Assembly: GCA_016222925.1 (NCBI GenBank)
Contig: JACRQB010000018.1
Location: 1 to 41,624 of the forward strand
DNA from: Nitrospirota bacterium
Lineage (GTDB): Bacteria; Nitrospirota; Nitrospiria; Nitrospirales; Nitrospiraceae
Direction: 5' to 3'
Length of the DNA stretch: 41,624 bases
Below, one piece after another: positions 32,248-41,232 of the stretch. The position numbers and the translations under genes are program-made. How positions within the stretch are numbered: position 1 is the stretch's first letter; every line of letters begins with the position of its first letter. The notes under the pieces are model-generated. The model did not search any database, was not told the DNA's origin, and worked only from the letters and a program-made list of their open reading frames with translations.

Positions 32248-32762
32248 GCTGGCTGCTCCTCCCGGGTAATGAGTTCTGTTTCCGTTTCATCTTGCAGATT
32301 TCTGTAGAAATCTCGTGCCCAGCCGTTCTGAGTTCGCTTCCGATCATCGTTCCAAAATACAAGGCCTGTCAGAAGGGCCTCAAAATCGATGGGATGATCC
32401 TTGAGCAGCGCAACTACCTGCCGAAGACGGTGGGGCAACTCATCACTGCTCGAATCGAGCAACGTGATAAATCGGCGCTCTGTGCTGGTCGAACCACTTG
32501 CCGCTTGGTAAGCCGCACAGGCCTTTCCAATAGTCATCGGGACTGCCCTACGTCCTTCCCGCCAGTGTGCAGCCCAAAGACCGGCAGCCAGATAGTGCAT
32601 CTCCCGCTTCCATTCATCGCTCTCATTCCGCACAAAAGGTTCGACATAAGGATACGCGGGCGGGAACGCTCCTGGATCAAATGCAAGGCTACGCCGTAAT
32701 ACTGCCCTCACCTTGGTATCTTTCTGATTAAGGCCTTCCAGCCATTCAATAAATCTCCTCAT
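32244..32762 (-). CDS. casB: Type I-E CRISPR-associated Cse2/CasB
   Basis: 172 aa; helical Cse2-like sequence between cse1 and cas7; 4-nt overlaps with both neighbours. Confidence 0.93.
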   Translation of the reverse strand: MRRFIEWLEGLNQKDTKVRAVLRRSLAFDPGAFPPAYPYVEPFVRNESDEWKREMHYLAAGLWAAHWREGRRAVPMTIGKACAAYQAASGSTSTERRFITLLDSSSDELPHRLRQVVALLKDHPIDFEALLTGLVFWNDDRKRTQNGWARDFYRNLQDETETELITREEQPA

Positions 32763-34279
32763 GCTTCCTCCATCGCCGGTGTAAGTTTCAGAATTTCCTC
32801 ATCGAGCTCTTTCAGCCTGGCCCGTATAGGCGCTTCGGCTCCCACCAGCGCTCGGATGGACCAGGCATCTCCCATCGAAACCGAGTTGCGATGCTGTTCC
32901 CATGCCTCTTTGAGAGCAGCCCGGACTGAGATGAGCCACTGGCAACGGATGTCCTCAGAGTTACGATCGAGAGTGTATTCGCGTAAGATCTCGTGAAAAT
33001 CCGATTCAAGAATAGACCAGTACCAGGAATTTGCTGTCATCTGCTTTACGAACTTCTTGACGTCGTTCTTGTCAGGTTCTCGGTCCCCTCGCCCTAGAAT
33101 ATCTCGTGCGTACGACCGACAGGCTAACCAGAGAGATCTTTGTGCATCTTCTGCCTCACTAAGAAGTTGCCGGATTTCCGTTCGGATGAATCGGTCTCCA
33201 CCTAACGCCTCAGGCAGTATAAACCGCTCCATGCGCCAGTACTCGATCTTTGCCTTGTTGTTCGCCTGGCCGAGAACCATCATCGATCGCGGGAAACGTT
33301 TCGGGTTTAATCGAGATATCGCAATAGCATGCTCTATAACCAGAGGTCCTAAATGCGACGTGTCTGGCAGCAACGAATCAAAATCCCTCCATAGACCCCG
33401 GTCTCGAAATTGGATCGGCAACTTCCCATTCTTGTCGTCAATCCTGTAACCCAGCATAGGATCTATCTGGCTCTTAGAAGAATCTCCAACTCCAGAGGCA
33501 AAACCAAGCTTATCGACCCAACCCAGATCATTCTTCATCAAGATAATAGATCGAGTTCGCCAGGTGTACCGGTCGGCAAAGCCATTTGCAGAGCGCTTTA
33601 TTGACTCCTTCAGCTTCTTCACCGATTCTGGCTCTCTCTCCCACAGAGGAAGATCGCTAGCGGCAACTTCTCGGTTCTCGGGAATGAGAGAAAACAGAAG
33701 GGTATCCTGAAGATCACTTCCGAGCGGTAGAACCATTGCAGCCGTAGCTGAAGGTGCTGTGCCAGTGTGAGAGAGTTCACTTTTCCCACAGCTTACGGAA
33801 AATGTTTGGCTGGCCAGAATCCAACGTGCTGCCGCAGCTTCTGAAATGGCGCCAGGGGCCCCTACATCCACATGATCGAACAAAACCTTAGCATTGTCGG
33901 CATTATGCTCGGCCGCAAGCACTGTCCAGGATCTCCATATGTTCGGTTCAAATGTCGGAACCTGCCCAAACGGATATTTCTCATCAAACAGCCAGAATCG
34001 CCCCCGCCATTTCTCCAGATACACTGTGACTTTATTGCCAGGAATACCTTCCTTGAACAGCTTCTTGGCCTGATCGATGTCAGTTGGCCCCTCCAGTGCA
34101 CGGTACAGAACGGCGAGTAGAAAGCGGTGCAGGGCCGCCACGACCAATGGCGAGGGATCTTCGATGGCCGCGATCTCCTTGGCTTGAAGCAGTGTGTCTT
34201 GGATGCCCAGATCACCTCGACTTCCGTCGAGAAATCGAACCGGAATCCACTTTTCCTCAATCAGGTTAAATCGGCTCAT
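32759..34279 (-). CDS. casA: Type I-E CRISPR large subunit Cas8e/Cse1/CasA
   Basis: 506 aa; MSRFNLIEEKWIPVRFLDGSRGDLGIQDTLLQAKEIAAIEDPSPLVVAALHRFLLAVLYRAL. Confidence 0.96.
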   Translation of the reverse strand: MSRFNLIEEKWIPVRFLDGSRGDLGIQDTLLQAKEIAAIEDPSPLVVAALHRFLLAVLYRALEGPTDIDQAKKLFKEGIPGNKVTVYLEKWRGRFWLFDEKYPFGQVPTFEPNIWRSWTVLAAEHNADNAKVLFDHVDVGAPGAISEAAAARWILASQTFSVSCGKSELSHTGTAPSATAAMVLPLGSDLQDTLLFSLIPENREVAASDLPLWEREPESVKKLKESIKRSANGFADRYTWRTRSIILMKNDLGWVDKLGFASGVGDSSKSQIDPMLGYRIDDKNGKLPIQFRDRGLWRDFDSLLPDTSHLGPLVIEHAIAISRLNPKRFPRSMMVLGQANNKAKIEYWRMERFILPEALGGDRFIRTEIRQLLSEAEDAQRSLWLACRSYARDILGRGDREPDKNDVKKFVKQMTANSWYWSILESDFHEILREYTLDRNSEDIRCQWLISVRAALKEAWEQHRNSVSMGDAWSIRALVGAEAPIRARLKELDEEILKLTPAMEEA

Positions 34280-36924
34280 TCAGCCTCCTTCGCTTCATAC
34301 ACCACCCCTAGGTCCTCATCGAGTCGTACGGTCACATCTTCCTCCCAACATCCATCCGCAGTCAGTGCTAGCGGGAAACAGTTGCGCAGGAGCGGCGACT
34401 GTTTCCAGCCTTCGGGCACATCCAACGCCTTCAGTTTATTGACCACTGGCTTACGAGAAAGACTAACGCCCCGACGAAACCACGCCTTCGACTGTGCAAA
34501 GTCCGGCGTCTTTTTAGAATCGAATGCATCTTCAACCCATAATGGGATCGCGACGACCGACTCCTCACCAAGCCTGGTCTGAGCCATGAGGGTTCGATGA
34601 ACGCCTGGTTCATCCTCATCGTAGAGCACGAATCTCGCCGGATCGTTCCACGAAGCGTCATCGGGCAAGCCTATGATTGCCTGATTCGCCTGCCCTGTAT
34701 GAGCGATGATCTTCCCATCACTGGTCATCAAGGCTTTGTCCAATCGCTCCTGCGCTGACTCAGGCACACCGACCTGCTCCTCGTACACCGCTTGCACGAG
34801 AGCATCGATCTCGTCCGGAAGCGTGACTTGCTGCTTGCCTCGCAATAGGTTCCACGTACGCAACAGGATGTCCTCACGATAGACCGAGCCCCACCAGAGA
34901 GGCTTTCCAAACGAGGGAGGCACATCGCCAGCAAGACCCGCGACCAGAAGCAGCGGTTCAGAAATGGGCCTAGACGCTCGTGCATGTCTCCACAAACGCC
35001 CGGCACGTTGAAGGGTGAGATCGATGGGCGCAAGATCAGTCGCAATCACATCGAAATCCAAATCAAGGCTCTGTTCTGCTACTTGAGTGGCAATAAGAAT
35101 TTTCCGTCCGATCCGGGTGTTCTCCTTCCCAAAAGACTCTAACGCCTGCTCCTCCCGTTTTTGTCGTCTGTCTGCTGGAAAACGAGCGTGAAAAAGAAAC
35201 ACTTCAGTTCCATCTTTCAGGCGCTTACCGACGCGTTGCCCATCGCGCTCCAGGAGCTCGCCCTCGGAAAACAGTCTGTATAAGTCCTGGGCCCGCTGTA
35301 CCGTATTGAGCAACGCCAAGCCCATTCCCCCCTGAGCAAGACGTGCCTCTAAGGCTGCCCGCATATCAGATAAGTCTGTAGTAAGAGCTTGCAATAGCAC
35401 TGTCAGGCGACGAGCCGGATCAGCCTGAAAATGTTTCTGGTGTACCTTCTCACCATGTTGAAAGACAGATAGGCGCGGATATTCTACCTCTTGCTCGGGC
35501 AATGTGTTGGTTACGACCGTAGCCAACTTACGCCGAATCGACGGAGGCAGGGTCGCAGAGAGAAGGACTGCTGATGATCCAAGTGCAAGAAGCCAGCGCA
35601 GCAAGTGAATGAGAAGTGTGCCCGTATAGGTGTCATAGGCATGGATTTCATCGAAGACGACCACCCGATTCGCGAGGCCCCAGAGGCGAACGAAATTATG
35701 TCGCACAGGCAGAATAGGGAGCAGGGCTTGATCGACCGTCCCCACTCCGTATTCAGAGAGCAGCGCCCGCTTCTTATGCGTGAACCATTCTCCGGCTCGA
35801 ACCTCGCCGCCAGCTCTAGAATCGTAAATGTTGGAAATGTGCAGATTCTGAAATGTATCGTTCAGTACCGCACCGCCATGTACCAGTTGTAGATCGAGCC
35901 TCCGATTTGCCCCCTGATTGCTCAGGAATTTCAGGGTTCGGTCGAACATGGCGTTGCCTGTCGCCTTGGTCGGCAATGCGATATACAAGCCGCGATGCCC
36001 GAACCTTCGCTGAAGTTCCAAATGGGCAAAGAAGGCTGCCTCCGTCTTGCCCTCGCCCATGGGAGCTTCCAGCAGCAGAATAGCGGGGCCGTTCAACTCA
36101 GCAAGAGCTTCGGCAACGGTCTGCTGCAATGGGCGCGGAGCAAAGCCAAACACATCCGCAAATGACTTTGATTCTGTAACGAGCGGCGTTCTGAATTCCC
36201 ACCCGATTGCATTTAGCGCTTGTTCGGCACGAGTTCTTCGCGCTTCAAACCACGATTTCAAATCGCCACACTGTGCGGGACTCCCAAACGTAAACCACTC
36301 CTCATTCGAGCCGATCCAATCAGCAAAACTCGTCAGACCCGACAGCAACATGAAATCGGGGCCGGAAAGATTCTCTTTTGTGGGAGTGATAGTCGGCTCA
36401 AGAACCTCCATGAGCGCTTCTGTAAGGCCACGGCGCACGTCACTCCAATCAGGTTTTCCGATAGCTCGCCAGTCGCCCATTAGCTGGTCAAGAACGCTTG
36501 GAGCAGCTCGCTCTCCATGGTGACACCCCACCGCATCTGCTACCGATTCTGCCAATTCCTCTGGCCATCCCTGTTCCGGCAGCCAAGCTGACAATTCAAT
36601 CTGGCTAACAAAGGCGTGATTGATGTCGGTGTTTGGACTTTTCCCTGTTTCCAAGCTGGATAAATTCTTCCACTTGCATTGGAACCCCGGACAAGCCTTC
36701 CCCAGGTCATGACAAGCCACCAAAAACAACAGCCACGGTCTTGCCTGCTCCCAGTCCAACCCAAAAATTGCTGCCATCCTTGCGCGAGTGGATTCCGGTT
36801 CGCGAGCCAGAATAGCCTCTGCACTGACCGCCACATCCAGCATATGAAGGATAAGCGGATGCCATCGTCCGTCATTATCCCGAGAAGTTTTCGCCCAAAG
36901 ATGTGCTAATGCCTGGTTCATCAC
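34276..36924 (-). CDS. cas3: Type I-E CRISPR helicase-nuclease Cas3
   Basis: 882 aa; HD domain (LILHMLDVA...VACHDLGKACPGFQ, CHHGERA) and helicase motifs (EAPMGEGKTEAAFF, VVFDEIHAYDTYT, ATQVAEQSLDLDFDVIATDLAPIDLTLQRAGRLWRH). Confidence 0.97.
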   Translation of the reverse strand: MMNQALAHLWAKTSRDNDGRWHPLILHMLDVAVSAEAILAREPESTRARMAAIFGLDWEQARPWLLFLVACHDLGKACPGFQCKWKNLSSLETGKSPNTDINHAFVSQIELSAWLPEQGWPEELAESVADAVGCHHGERAAPSVLDQLMGDWRAIGKPDWSDVRRGLTEALMEVLEPTITPTKENLSGPDFMLLSGLTSFADWIGSNEEWFTFGSPAQCGDLKSWFEARRTRAEQALNAIGWEFRTPLVTESKSFADVFGFAPRPLQQTVAEALAELNGPAILLLEAPMGEGKTEAAFFAHLELQRRFGHRGLYIALPTKATGNAMFDRTLKFLSNQGANRRLDLQLVHGGAVLNDTFQNLHISNIYDSRAGGEVRAGEWFTHKKRALLSEYGVGTVDQALLPILPVRHNFVRLWGLANRVVVFDEIHAYDTYTGTLLIHLLRWLLALGSSAVLLSATLPPSIRRKLATVVTNTLPEQEVEYPRLSVFQHGEKVHQKHFQADPARRLTVLLQALTTDLSDMRAALEARLAQGGMGLALLNTVQRAQDLYRLFSEGELLERDGQRVGKRLKDGTEVFLFHARFPADRRQKREEQALESFGKENTRIGRKILIATQVAEQSLDLDFDVIATDLAPIDLTLQRAGRLWRHARASRPISEPLLLVAGLAGDVPPSFGKPLWWGSVYREDILLRTWNLLRGKQQVTLPDEIDALVQAVYEEQVGVPESAQERLDKALMTSDGKIIAHTGQANQAIIGLPDDASWNDPARFVLYDEDEPGVHRTLMAQTRLGEESVVAIPLWVEDAFDSKKTPDFAQSKAWFRRGVSLSRKPVVNKLKALDVPEGWKQSPLLRNCFPLALTADGCWEEDVTVRLDEDLGVVYEAKEAE

Positions 36925-37064
36925 TTATTCAAAGGAATCTGGTTTTGGCTATCCACCGCACGCAAATGGTCTTCAAGCTCATGAATGGCGAACGAACCGT
37001 CTCCGTTCCGCCGCACATGGGCCAGAGCGGGCTTGCGACATTCTTCTACAACGCGGTTCATCAT
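36921..37064 (-). CDS. small ORF coupled to cas3; possible Cas3-HD N-terminal-like fragment
   Basis: MMNRVVEECRKPALAHVRRNGDGSFAIHELEDHLRAVDSQNQIPLNK* (47 aa). Its TGA overlaps the cas3 start (GTGATG). Likely start is internal to the 124-aa ORF-track entry, with AGGA upstream. Confidence 0.5.
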   Translation of the reverse strand: MMNRVVEECRKPALAHVRRNGDGSFAIHELEDHLRAVDSQNQIPLNK

Positions 37065-37160
37065 TTCCCGTTTCCTCGACTCCTTTCCCCATCCAGTGGC
37101 CCAAATGGCACGCTCCCCCGCCGGCTTTGCCTTTCCATTCGCATCCTGTACAATCGCCTC

Positions 37161-37415
37161 ATGGCGTTCGACCCCGATAATCCGCCGATTTGGCTGCGCA
37201 AGCTGCATGTAAGCGCGGCGCAAATCAATCCGACGGACTATCCTGCTTCCGCCGTCGAGGGTATCCTCGCCGTCTGTCGCCTGTCGAATGCCCAATACCG
37301 CTGGATGTCGGCTCTACGTGGCGCCGTCGAGAAGGACTCCGATCGCGCACGGACCTTGATGTGGTTGAGTTGGCCCATCGCGCCCTGTCCTCTACGGACG
37401 CTCCTTACTGTGTGA
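37161..37415 (+). CDS. small uncharacterised partner of a nucleotidyltransferase-like gene
   Basis: MAFDPDNPPIWLRKLHVSAAQINPTDYPASAVEGILAVCRLSNAQYRWMSALRGAVEKD..., in-frame ATG at 37161, overlapping the next plus-strand gene; 3' end of the true coding frame is uncertain. Confidence 0.5.
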   Translation: MAFDPDNPPIWLRKLHVSAAQINPTDYPASAVEGILAVCRLSNAQYRWMSALRGAVEKDSDRARTLMWLSWPIAPCPLRTLLTV

Positions 37416-37903
37416 TCGGAGCGTTAGCCCTCGGTGTCTGGGGAACTCCACGCGCCACCTACGATGTGGACTTTCTTATTCTCGCTCACTGCAACGACCC
37501 TCAACCGTTCCTTGGTCTCTTGCGCGCAGCGGGATTTTCAATCAACGAGACATGGCACGATGCCAATCCGATGGCTCGTGAGGTCGTCCTACGACTCGCG
37601 CATCCCACCGCCCCTCATTTTCCCGTGGACCTTGTCTTTTCACTCGGGCCGTTTGATCGCGCCGTGCTCGATCGGCGCCAAGCTGTCGATTTTCATGGTT
37701 TGACGATCTGGATGAGCTCACCTGAAGACCTCGTGCTGATGAAATTACGAGCGAGCCGACCACGAGACTTTGACGATGTGATCAGCATCGTCAAGAACCC
37801 TCGCCTGCATCTTGACCTAGACTACCTCTGGGGCTGGGCGAACCAGCTTGGCCTTCACGGCGAACTGTCCTACGTGCTCCACGCAGCCGACACCGGACGG
37901 TAG
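37361..37903 (+). CDS. nucleotidyltransferase-fold (AbiEii/MNT-like) protein
   Basis: YCVIGALALGVWGTPRATYDVDFLILAHCNDPQPFLGLLRAAGF...VDLVFSLGPFDRAVLDRRQAVDFHGLTIWMSSPEDLVLMKLRASRPRDFDDV. The start is uncertain: the track gives 37190, and GTG at 37361 is in frame. Confidence 0.72.
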   Translation: MVELAHRALSSTDAPYCVIGALALGVWGTPRATYDVDFLILAHCNDPQPFLGLLRAAGFSINETWHDANPMAREVVLRLAHPTAPHFPVDLVFSLGPFDRAVLDRRQAVDFHGLTIWMSSPEDLVLMKLRASRPRDFDDVISIVKNPRLHLDLDYLWGWANQLGLHGELSYVLHAADTGR

Positions 37904-37930
37904 AGACGTTCGCCTGTCTCGTTTCGGCCC

Positions 37931-38296
37931 TTACCATGGTTGTGTCCCCCGACTCCTCCCTCCGTCCAACGGCTCGAACGGCACGTCGGAGTCGTACTTG
38001 TTGATCGGATTCAACGGATTGTCAGGATGATACTGATTCACCGGATTAAACGGGTTGCTCGGACTGTATTGGTTGATAGGGTTGGCCGGATTGCCGGGAT
38101 CGTACCGATTGATGGGGTTAAACGGGTTCGTTGGATCATAGGCGTTGACCGGATTCAACGGATTGTCCGGTGCGGATCGGTTGGTGGGAGCAAAGATGTT
38201 GTAGCCCCGCTCGTACCTCGGATCAAAACCCATGTCGGCGTCGCTCGTTGTGGTCCACGTCAGAACCAGCATGATCAGCAGCTCCGTCTGTCTCAT
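37931..38296 (-). CDS. secreted low-complexity protein with 12-aa tandem repeats (NPxNPxNxYxPx)
   Basis: 121 aa: NPLNPVNAYDPT NPFNPINRYDPG NPANPINQYSPS NPFNPVNQYHPD NPLNPINKYDSD after an N-terminal hydrophobic segment. Confidence 0.75.
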   Translation of the reverse strand: MRQTELLIMLVLTWTTTSDADMGFDPRYERGYNIFAPTNRSAPDNPLNPVNAYDPTNPFNPINRYDPGNPANPINQYSPSNPFNPVNQYHPDNPLNPINKYDSDVPFEPLDGGRSRGTQPW

Positions 38297-38521
38297 GGTC
38301 GCCTCCTTGCCATCAGTTCATCGCGGCCTAGCATACCGGATGACTGTGACATCGGAGGTCCCTTCTAAAAAGATTCCCTTGCCGCGCATTGTCCTCGACT
38401 CAGGGAAGGGTGTCCGACAGCTGGTGCGGTTCTCGCTCTGAGCCGGTCGTGACATCCAAGGTCCCTGCCGGCGTGCCGCCCGCTCACGATCCGGCCAAGC
38501 CCGACGTTCCAGGGAGAACGA

Positions 38522-38773
38522 TTGACATCTGCCTCCTCTATGCATACGATACCGGCATATCAAACAGAGGTGATGGATGCGTACGTGACCTCCGCCAAAA
38601 CTAAGACGGATGCCATCCATCAGGCGGCATCGGAATTGATTCGGAGAAAAAAACTGGATGAACTCAAGTCCTTGAGCGGCAAGATCCATCTCGACCTGGA
38701 TTGGAAAACGCTGGAACAGACCGAGATCCGCCATCAAGCCTCCTTGAAACGCCGCCGTCATGGTCATCGCTGA
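38522..38773 (+). CDS. VapB-type antitoxin
   Basis: SAKTKTDAIHQAASELIRRKKLDELKSLSGKIHLDLDWKTLEQTEIRHQ is characteristic of VapB antitoxins; overlaps the PIN gene. Start uncertain. Confidence 0.8.
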   Translation: MTSASSMHTIPAYQTEVMDAYVTSAKTKTDAIHQAASELIRRKKLDELKSLSGKIHLDLDWKTLEQTEIRHQASLKRRRHGHR

Positions 38774-39161
38774 TACCTCCGTCTGGATTCCATTCTTTAA
38801 TCGTCCGGATTCGCCTGAAAAAGCCGCCCTCGACTTGCTCATTGACGCCAACGAGGTCGCCCTGGTCGGGGTGGTGCTGGCTGAATTGCTCCAGGGTTGC
38901 CGCGCCTCATCGGAACGGGAGACCCTTTCCGAGGCCTTGCGGGCCTTGCCCTACTATGAAGTGACTCAATCCACTTGGTCACAGACGGGTGACCTTTCGG
39001 CACAGCTGCTTCGTAGAGGCGTGACCTTGCCGCTGTCGGATCTGATCATCGCCGCGTTGGCGATCGAACACCACTGCCAGGTGTACAGCCTGGATACCCA
39101 CTTCAAAAAGATTCCGGGTATGCGTCTGTATCTGCCCGCATCACGCCGATCGTTCTCATAG
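38760..39161 (+). CDS. vapC: PIN-domain ribonuclease toxin, VapC family
   Basis: MVIADTSVWIPFFN...GVVLAELLQGCRASSE...LPLSDLIIAALAIEHHCQVYSLDTHFKKI, with conserved acidic PIN residues. Confidence 0.93.
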   Translation: MVIADTSVWIPFFNRPDSPEKAALDLLIDANEVALVGVVLAELLQGCRASSERETLSEALRALPYYEVTQSTWSQTGDLSAQLLRRGVTLPLSDLIIAALAIEHHCQVYSLDTHFKKIPGMRLYLPASRRSFS

Positions 39162-40126
39162 TGTTGAGCCGGAGTTCCTTCGTAGAATAGAGTCGGCCTC
39201 TTCCACAACAGCCACTCGAAGACCGTTGGGGCGGACGACCCGCACCCCACTTCCAAAACTGAGAATCCAGCCGACGAGTTCGCGGCTGTCGGCGATGGTG
39301 ATAGTCATCCGCAACTTGCCGCCAGGCACCCGTGTAAGTTGTTGACTCGGATGCCAGATACGGTCCTTGACCCACGCCGTGGTCTCTTTGTCGAACAGCA
39401 GTTCGACCTCGATGCGCGGCCCCCGCATCACCGTGAGCGAGTCCTCGACGAATAAGGCAGATCGGTCGGCGTGACGGACTTGATGCGCTCAACGGCAAAC
39501 ATGCGCGGCTCGTTACGCAGGTGGCAATAGCCGATCAAGTACAGCCCGCCGGAGGCATACCAGAGCCGGTAGGGATCAACCTCACGCCGGGTCACGCGCC
39601 CACGCGCGGCAGAATCGTAGCGCATCTGGATACGTTTCTTTTCGGCAATGGCATGGGTGACACGCTCGACGATGTCCCGGTGATGTTTGTAGCGTTTGTG
39701 GGGGCCGAGCCCGACTGAAAACGTACCTTCAAGCTGCTGGACCAGCACAAGTCCTTCAGGCGGCAATGCCGCCGAGGCTTTTGTCAGGGCCGATTGCAAC
39801 GAAGCATGGAGGGCAGTCCCTTCAAGCGGGGCGATGAGCCGGCGGCTCAGGGTGAGGGCCATGAGTTCGGTGGGCGATAATCTGAGCGCCGGAGCCTGCC
39901 GCGCCCCCTCCAACAGTTTCCATCGCGTGCGGCCGTCGATCCGCTCGGTCAATAAGGGATAGCCGGCTGATTCGATCGCCTCGAGGTCGCGGCGCAAGGT
40001 GCGGGGATGGCGAACAGCGGAAGGATCGAGCCCGTCGGCCAGCTGCTCCAGCGTGAGCCCATGCCGTGACGATTCCAGTTTCTTGAGCACGATGAGCTGC
40101 CGAATGGCTTGGTCATTGCGCGGCAT
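39156..40126 (-). pseudogene. WYL-domain transcriptional regulator, frameshifted near 39430-39455
   Basis: 39428-40126 has HTH and WYL (YRLWYASGGLYLIGYCHLRNEPRMFAVERIKSV) and ends ..TDLPYSSRTRSR*. The alternate frame reads LFVEDSLTVMRGPRIEVELLFDKETTAWVKDRIWHPSQQLTRV..., the typical WYL C-terminal extension. Confidence 0.85.
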
Positions 40127-40324
40127 TGCTTATCCTGAAATCCGGCAAGAGGAAGCCAGATCGGGAAAACACCCGTTGCGTGAATCGGAAAAGAAGAACG
40201 ATATCGAGAGAGATTCCTGTAGCGACGTGTGGCATCTATGGAATAGCGCCATGGAGGGCCCTGTTCGTTCGCTGCAGGCTAACAACTCTAGGGGGAGGCT
40301 TGTACGCTGATTAGCTGCCCCAGG

Positions 40325-40413
40325 CAACCCCCTCCTTCGCATCAGTTAGAGGGGTCGCCTATTAGGCCGGATCAATCCTGCGGGAACGCGTGTGAAGGAG
40401 GGGGTTGTTTTTT
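40325..40413 (+). terminator. long hairpin followed by U-tract (terminator or structured leader element)
   Basis: Perfect 14-bp inverted repeat CAACCCCCTCCTTC (40325-40338) / GAAGGAGGGGGTTG (40394-40407), 55-nt loop, followed by TTTTTT (40408-40413). Confidence 0.7.
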
Positions 40414-40493
40414 CTATTTCACGCGTACAAAATATCGCCGCGTTGTCAGTGCGGACCTAATCGTCAACCACCATAAGAGAGAGGGGCATAACC

Positions 40494-40910
40494 GTGAGTC
40501 TGCGAAATCTTCTACGGCTTGTTCTTGCAATCGGGGTCTGCGGTACCGCCGGCCCAGTCTGGGCGTATGATCCAAGTCCGAATATCGGTGGCGACCTGAG
40601 CGCGTGTGACCAGGTCATCTTTTCTACGTTCACACCGCCTCCCTTCTCCGCAGAGAAGAATAATGTCACCGTGGCCCCGAAATCTGATTTTTCATTCCTT
40701 GCCTCCAAGGCAACGACTTCCGCAAGCATCATGGTGAAGATCAAGGAAGAAAAAGTTCCGATCACCGTCACCTCAGTCGGGTACGGGTTCCAGGTCAAGG
40801 GGAAACTGCCCCCCAGCATCAAAGGCAGCTACATCCGACTCGATATTTTCGCCAAAGGGCCCGGCGACTGCGACAAAACTGATGGGTGGCTGCTCAAGGT
40901 AGGGAACTGA
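40494..40910 (+). CDS. hypothetical secreted protein
   Basis: 138 aa, GTG start, clear signal peptide (LLRLVLAIGVCGTAGPVWA), purine-rich RBS (AGAGAGAGGGG) upstream. Confidence 0.75.
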   Translation: MSLRNLLRLVLAIGVCGTAGPVWAYDPSPNIGGDLSACDQVIFSTFTPPPFSAEKNNVTVAPKSDFSFLASKATTSASIMVKIKEEKVPITVTSVGYGFQVKGKLPPSIKGSYIRLDIFAKGPGDCDKTDGWLLKVGN

Positions 40911-40980
40911 CCGTTGCCACAACGATGTGGGCGGGACTCCCCTGCCCATGTCGTTGTCCCGACATTCGCCGACTTTCTCC

Positions 40981-41130
40981 TCACGGCTCTGCTTCTTCCA
41001 CAGACTCGATCGACTCTTGCAACGCCGCCACAAAGGCCTCCGGCTGAGCGAGGGCATACTCCGTCAATTGGAATTCACTCACCAGTACGCCATCTTGATC
41101 GACCAGGAGTAACCGATAGCCCGTTTTCAC
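40981..41130 (-). CDS. small hypothetical protein (49 aa, GTG start)
   Basis: MKTGYRLLLVDQDGVLVSEFQLTEYALAQPEAFVAALQESIESVEEAEP* with GGAGG about 9 nt upstream of GTG. Absent from the ORF track, probably because it falls below the length cut-off. Confidence 0.6.
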   Translation of the reverse strand: MKTGYRLLLVDQDGVLVSEFQLTEYALAQPEAFVAALQESIESVEEAEP

Positions 41131-41232
41131 AGTAGATCCTCCACTCTCGCTGTAGCAGGCTGCGGAAAAACTCGGCTGATGCCCACAATATAACTGAAAC
41201 TTGCTGTAGGGTGCTTACGCCAGAATTACTTC

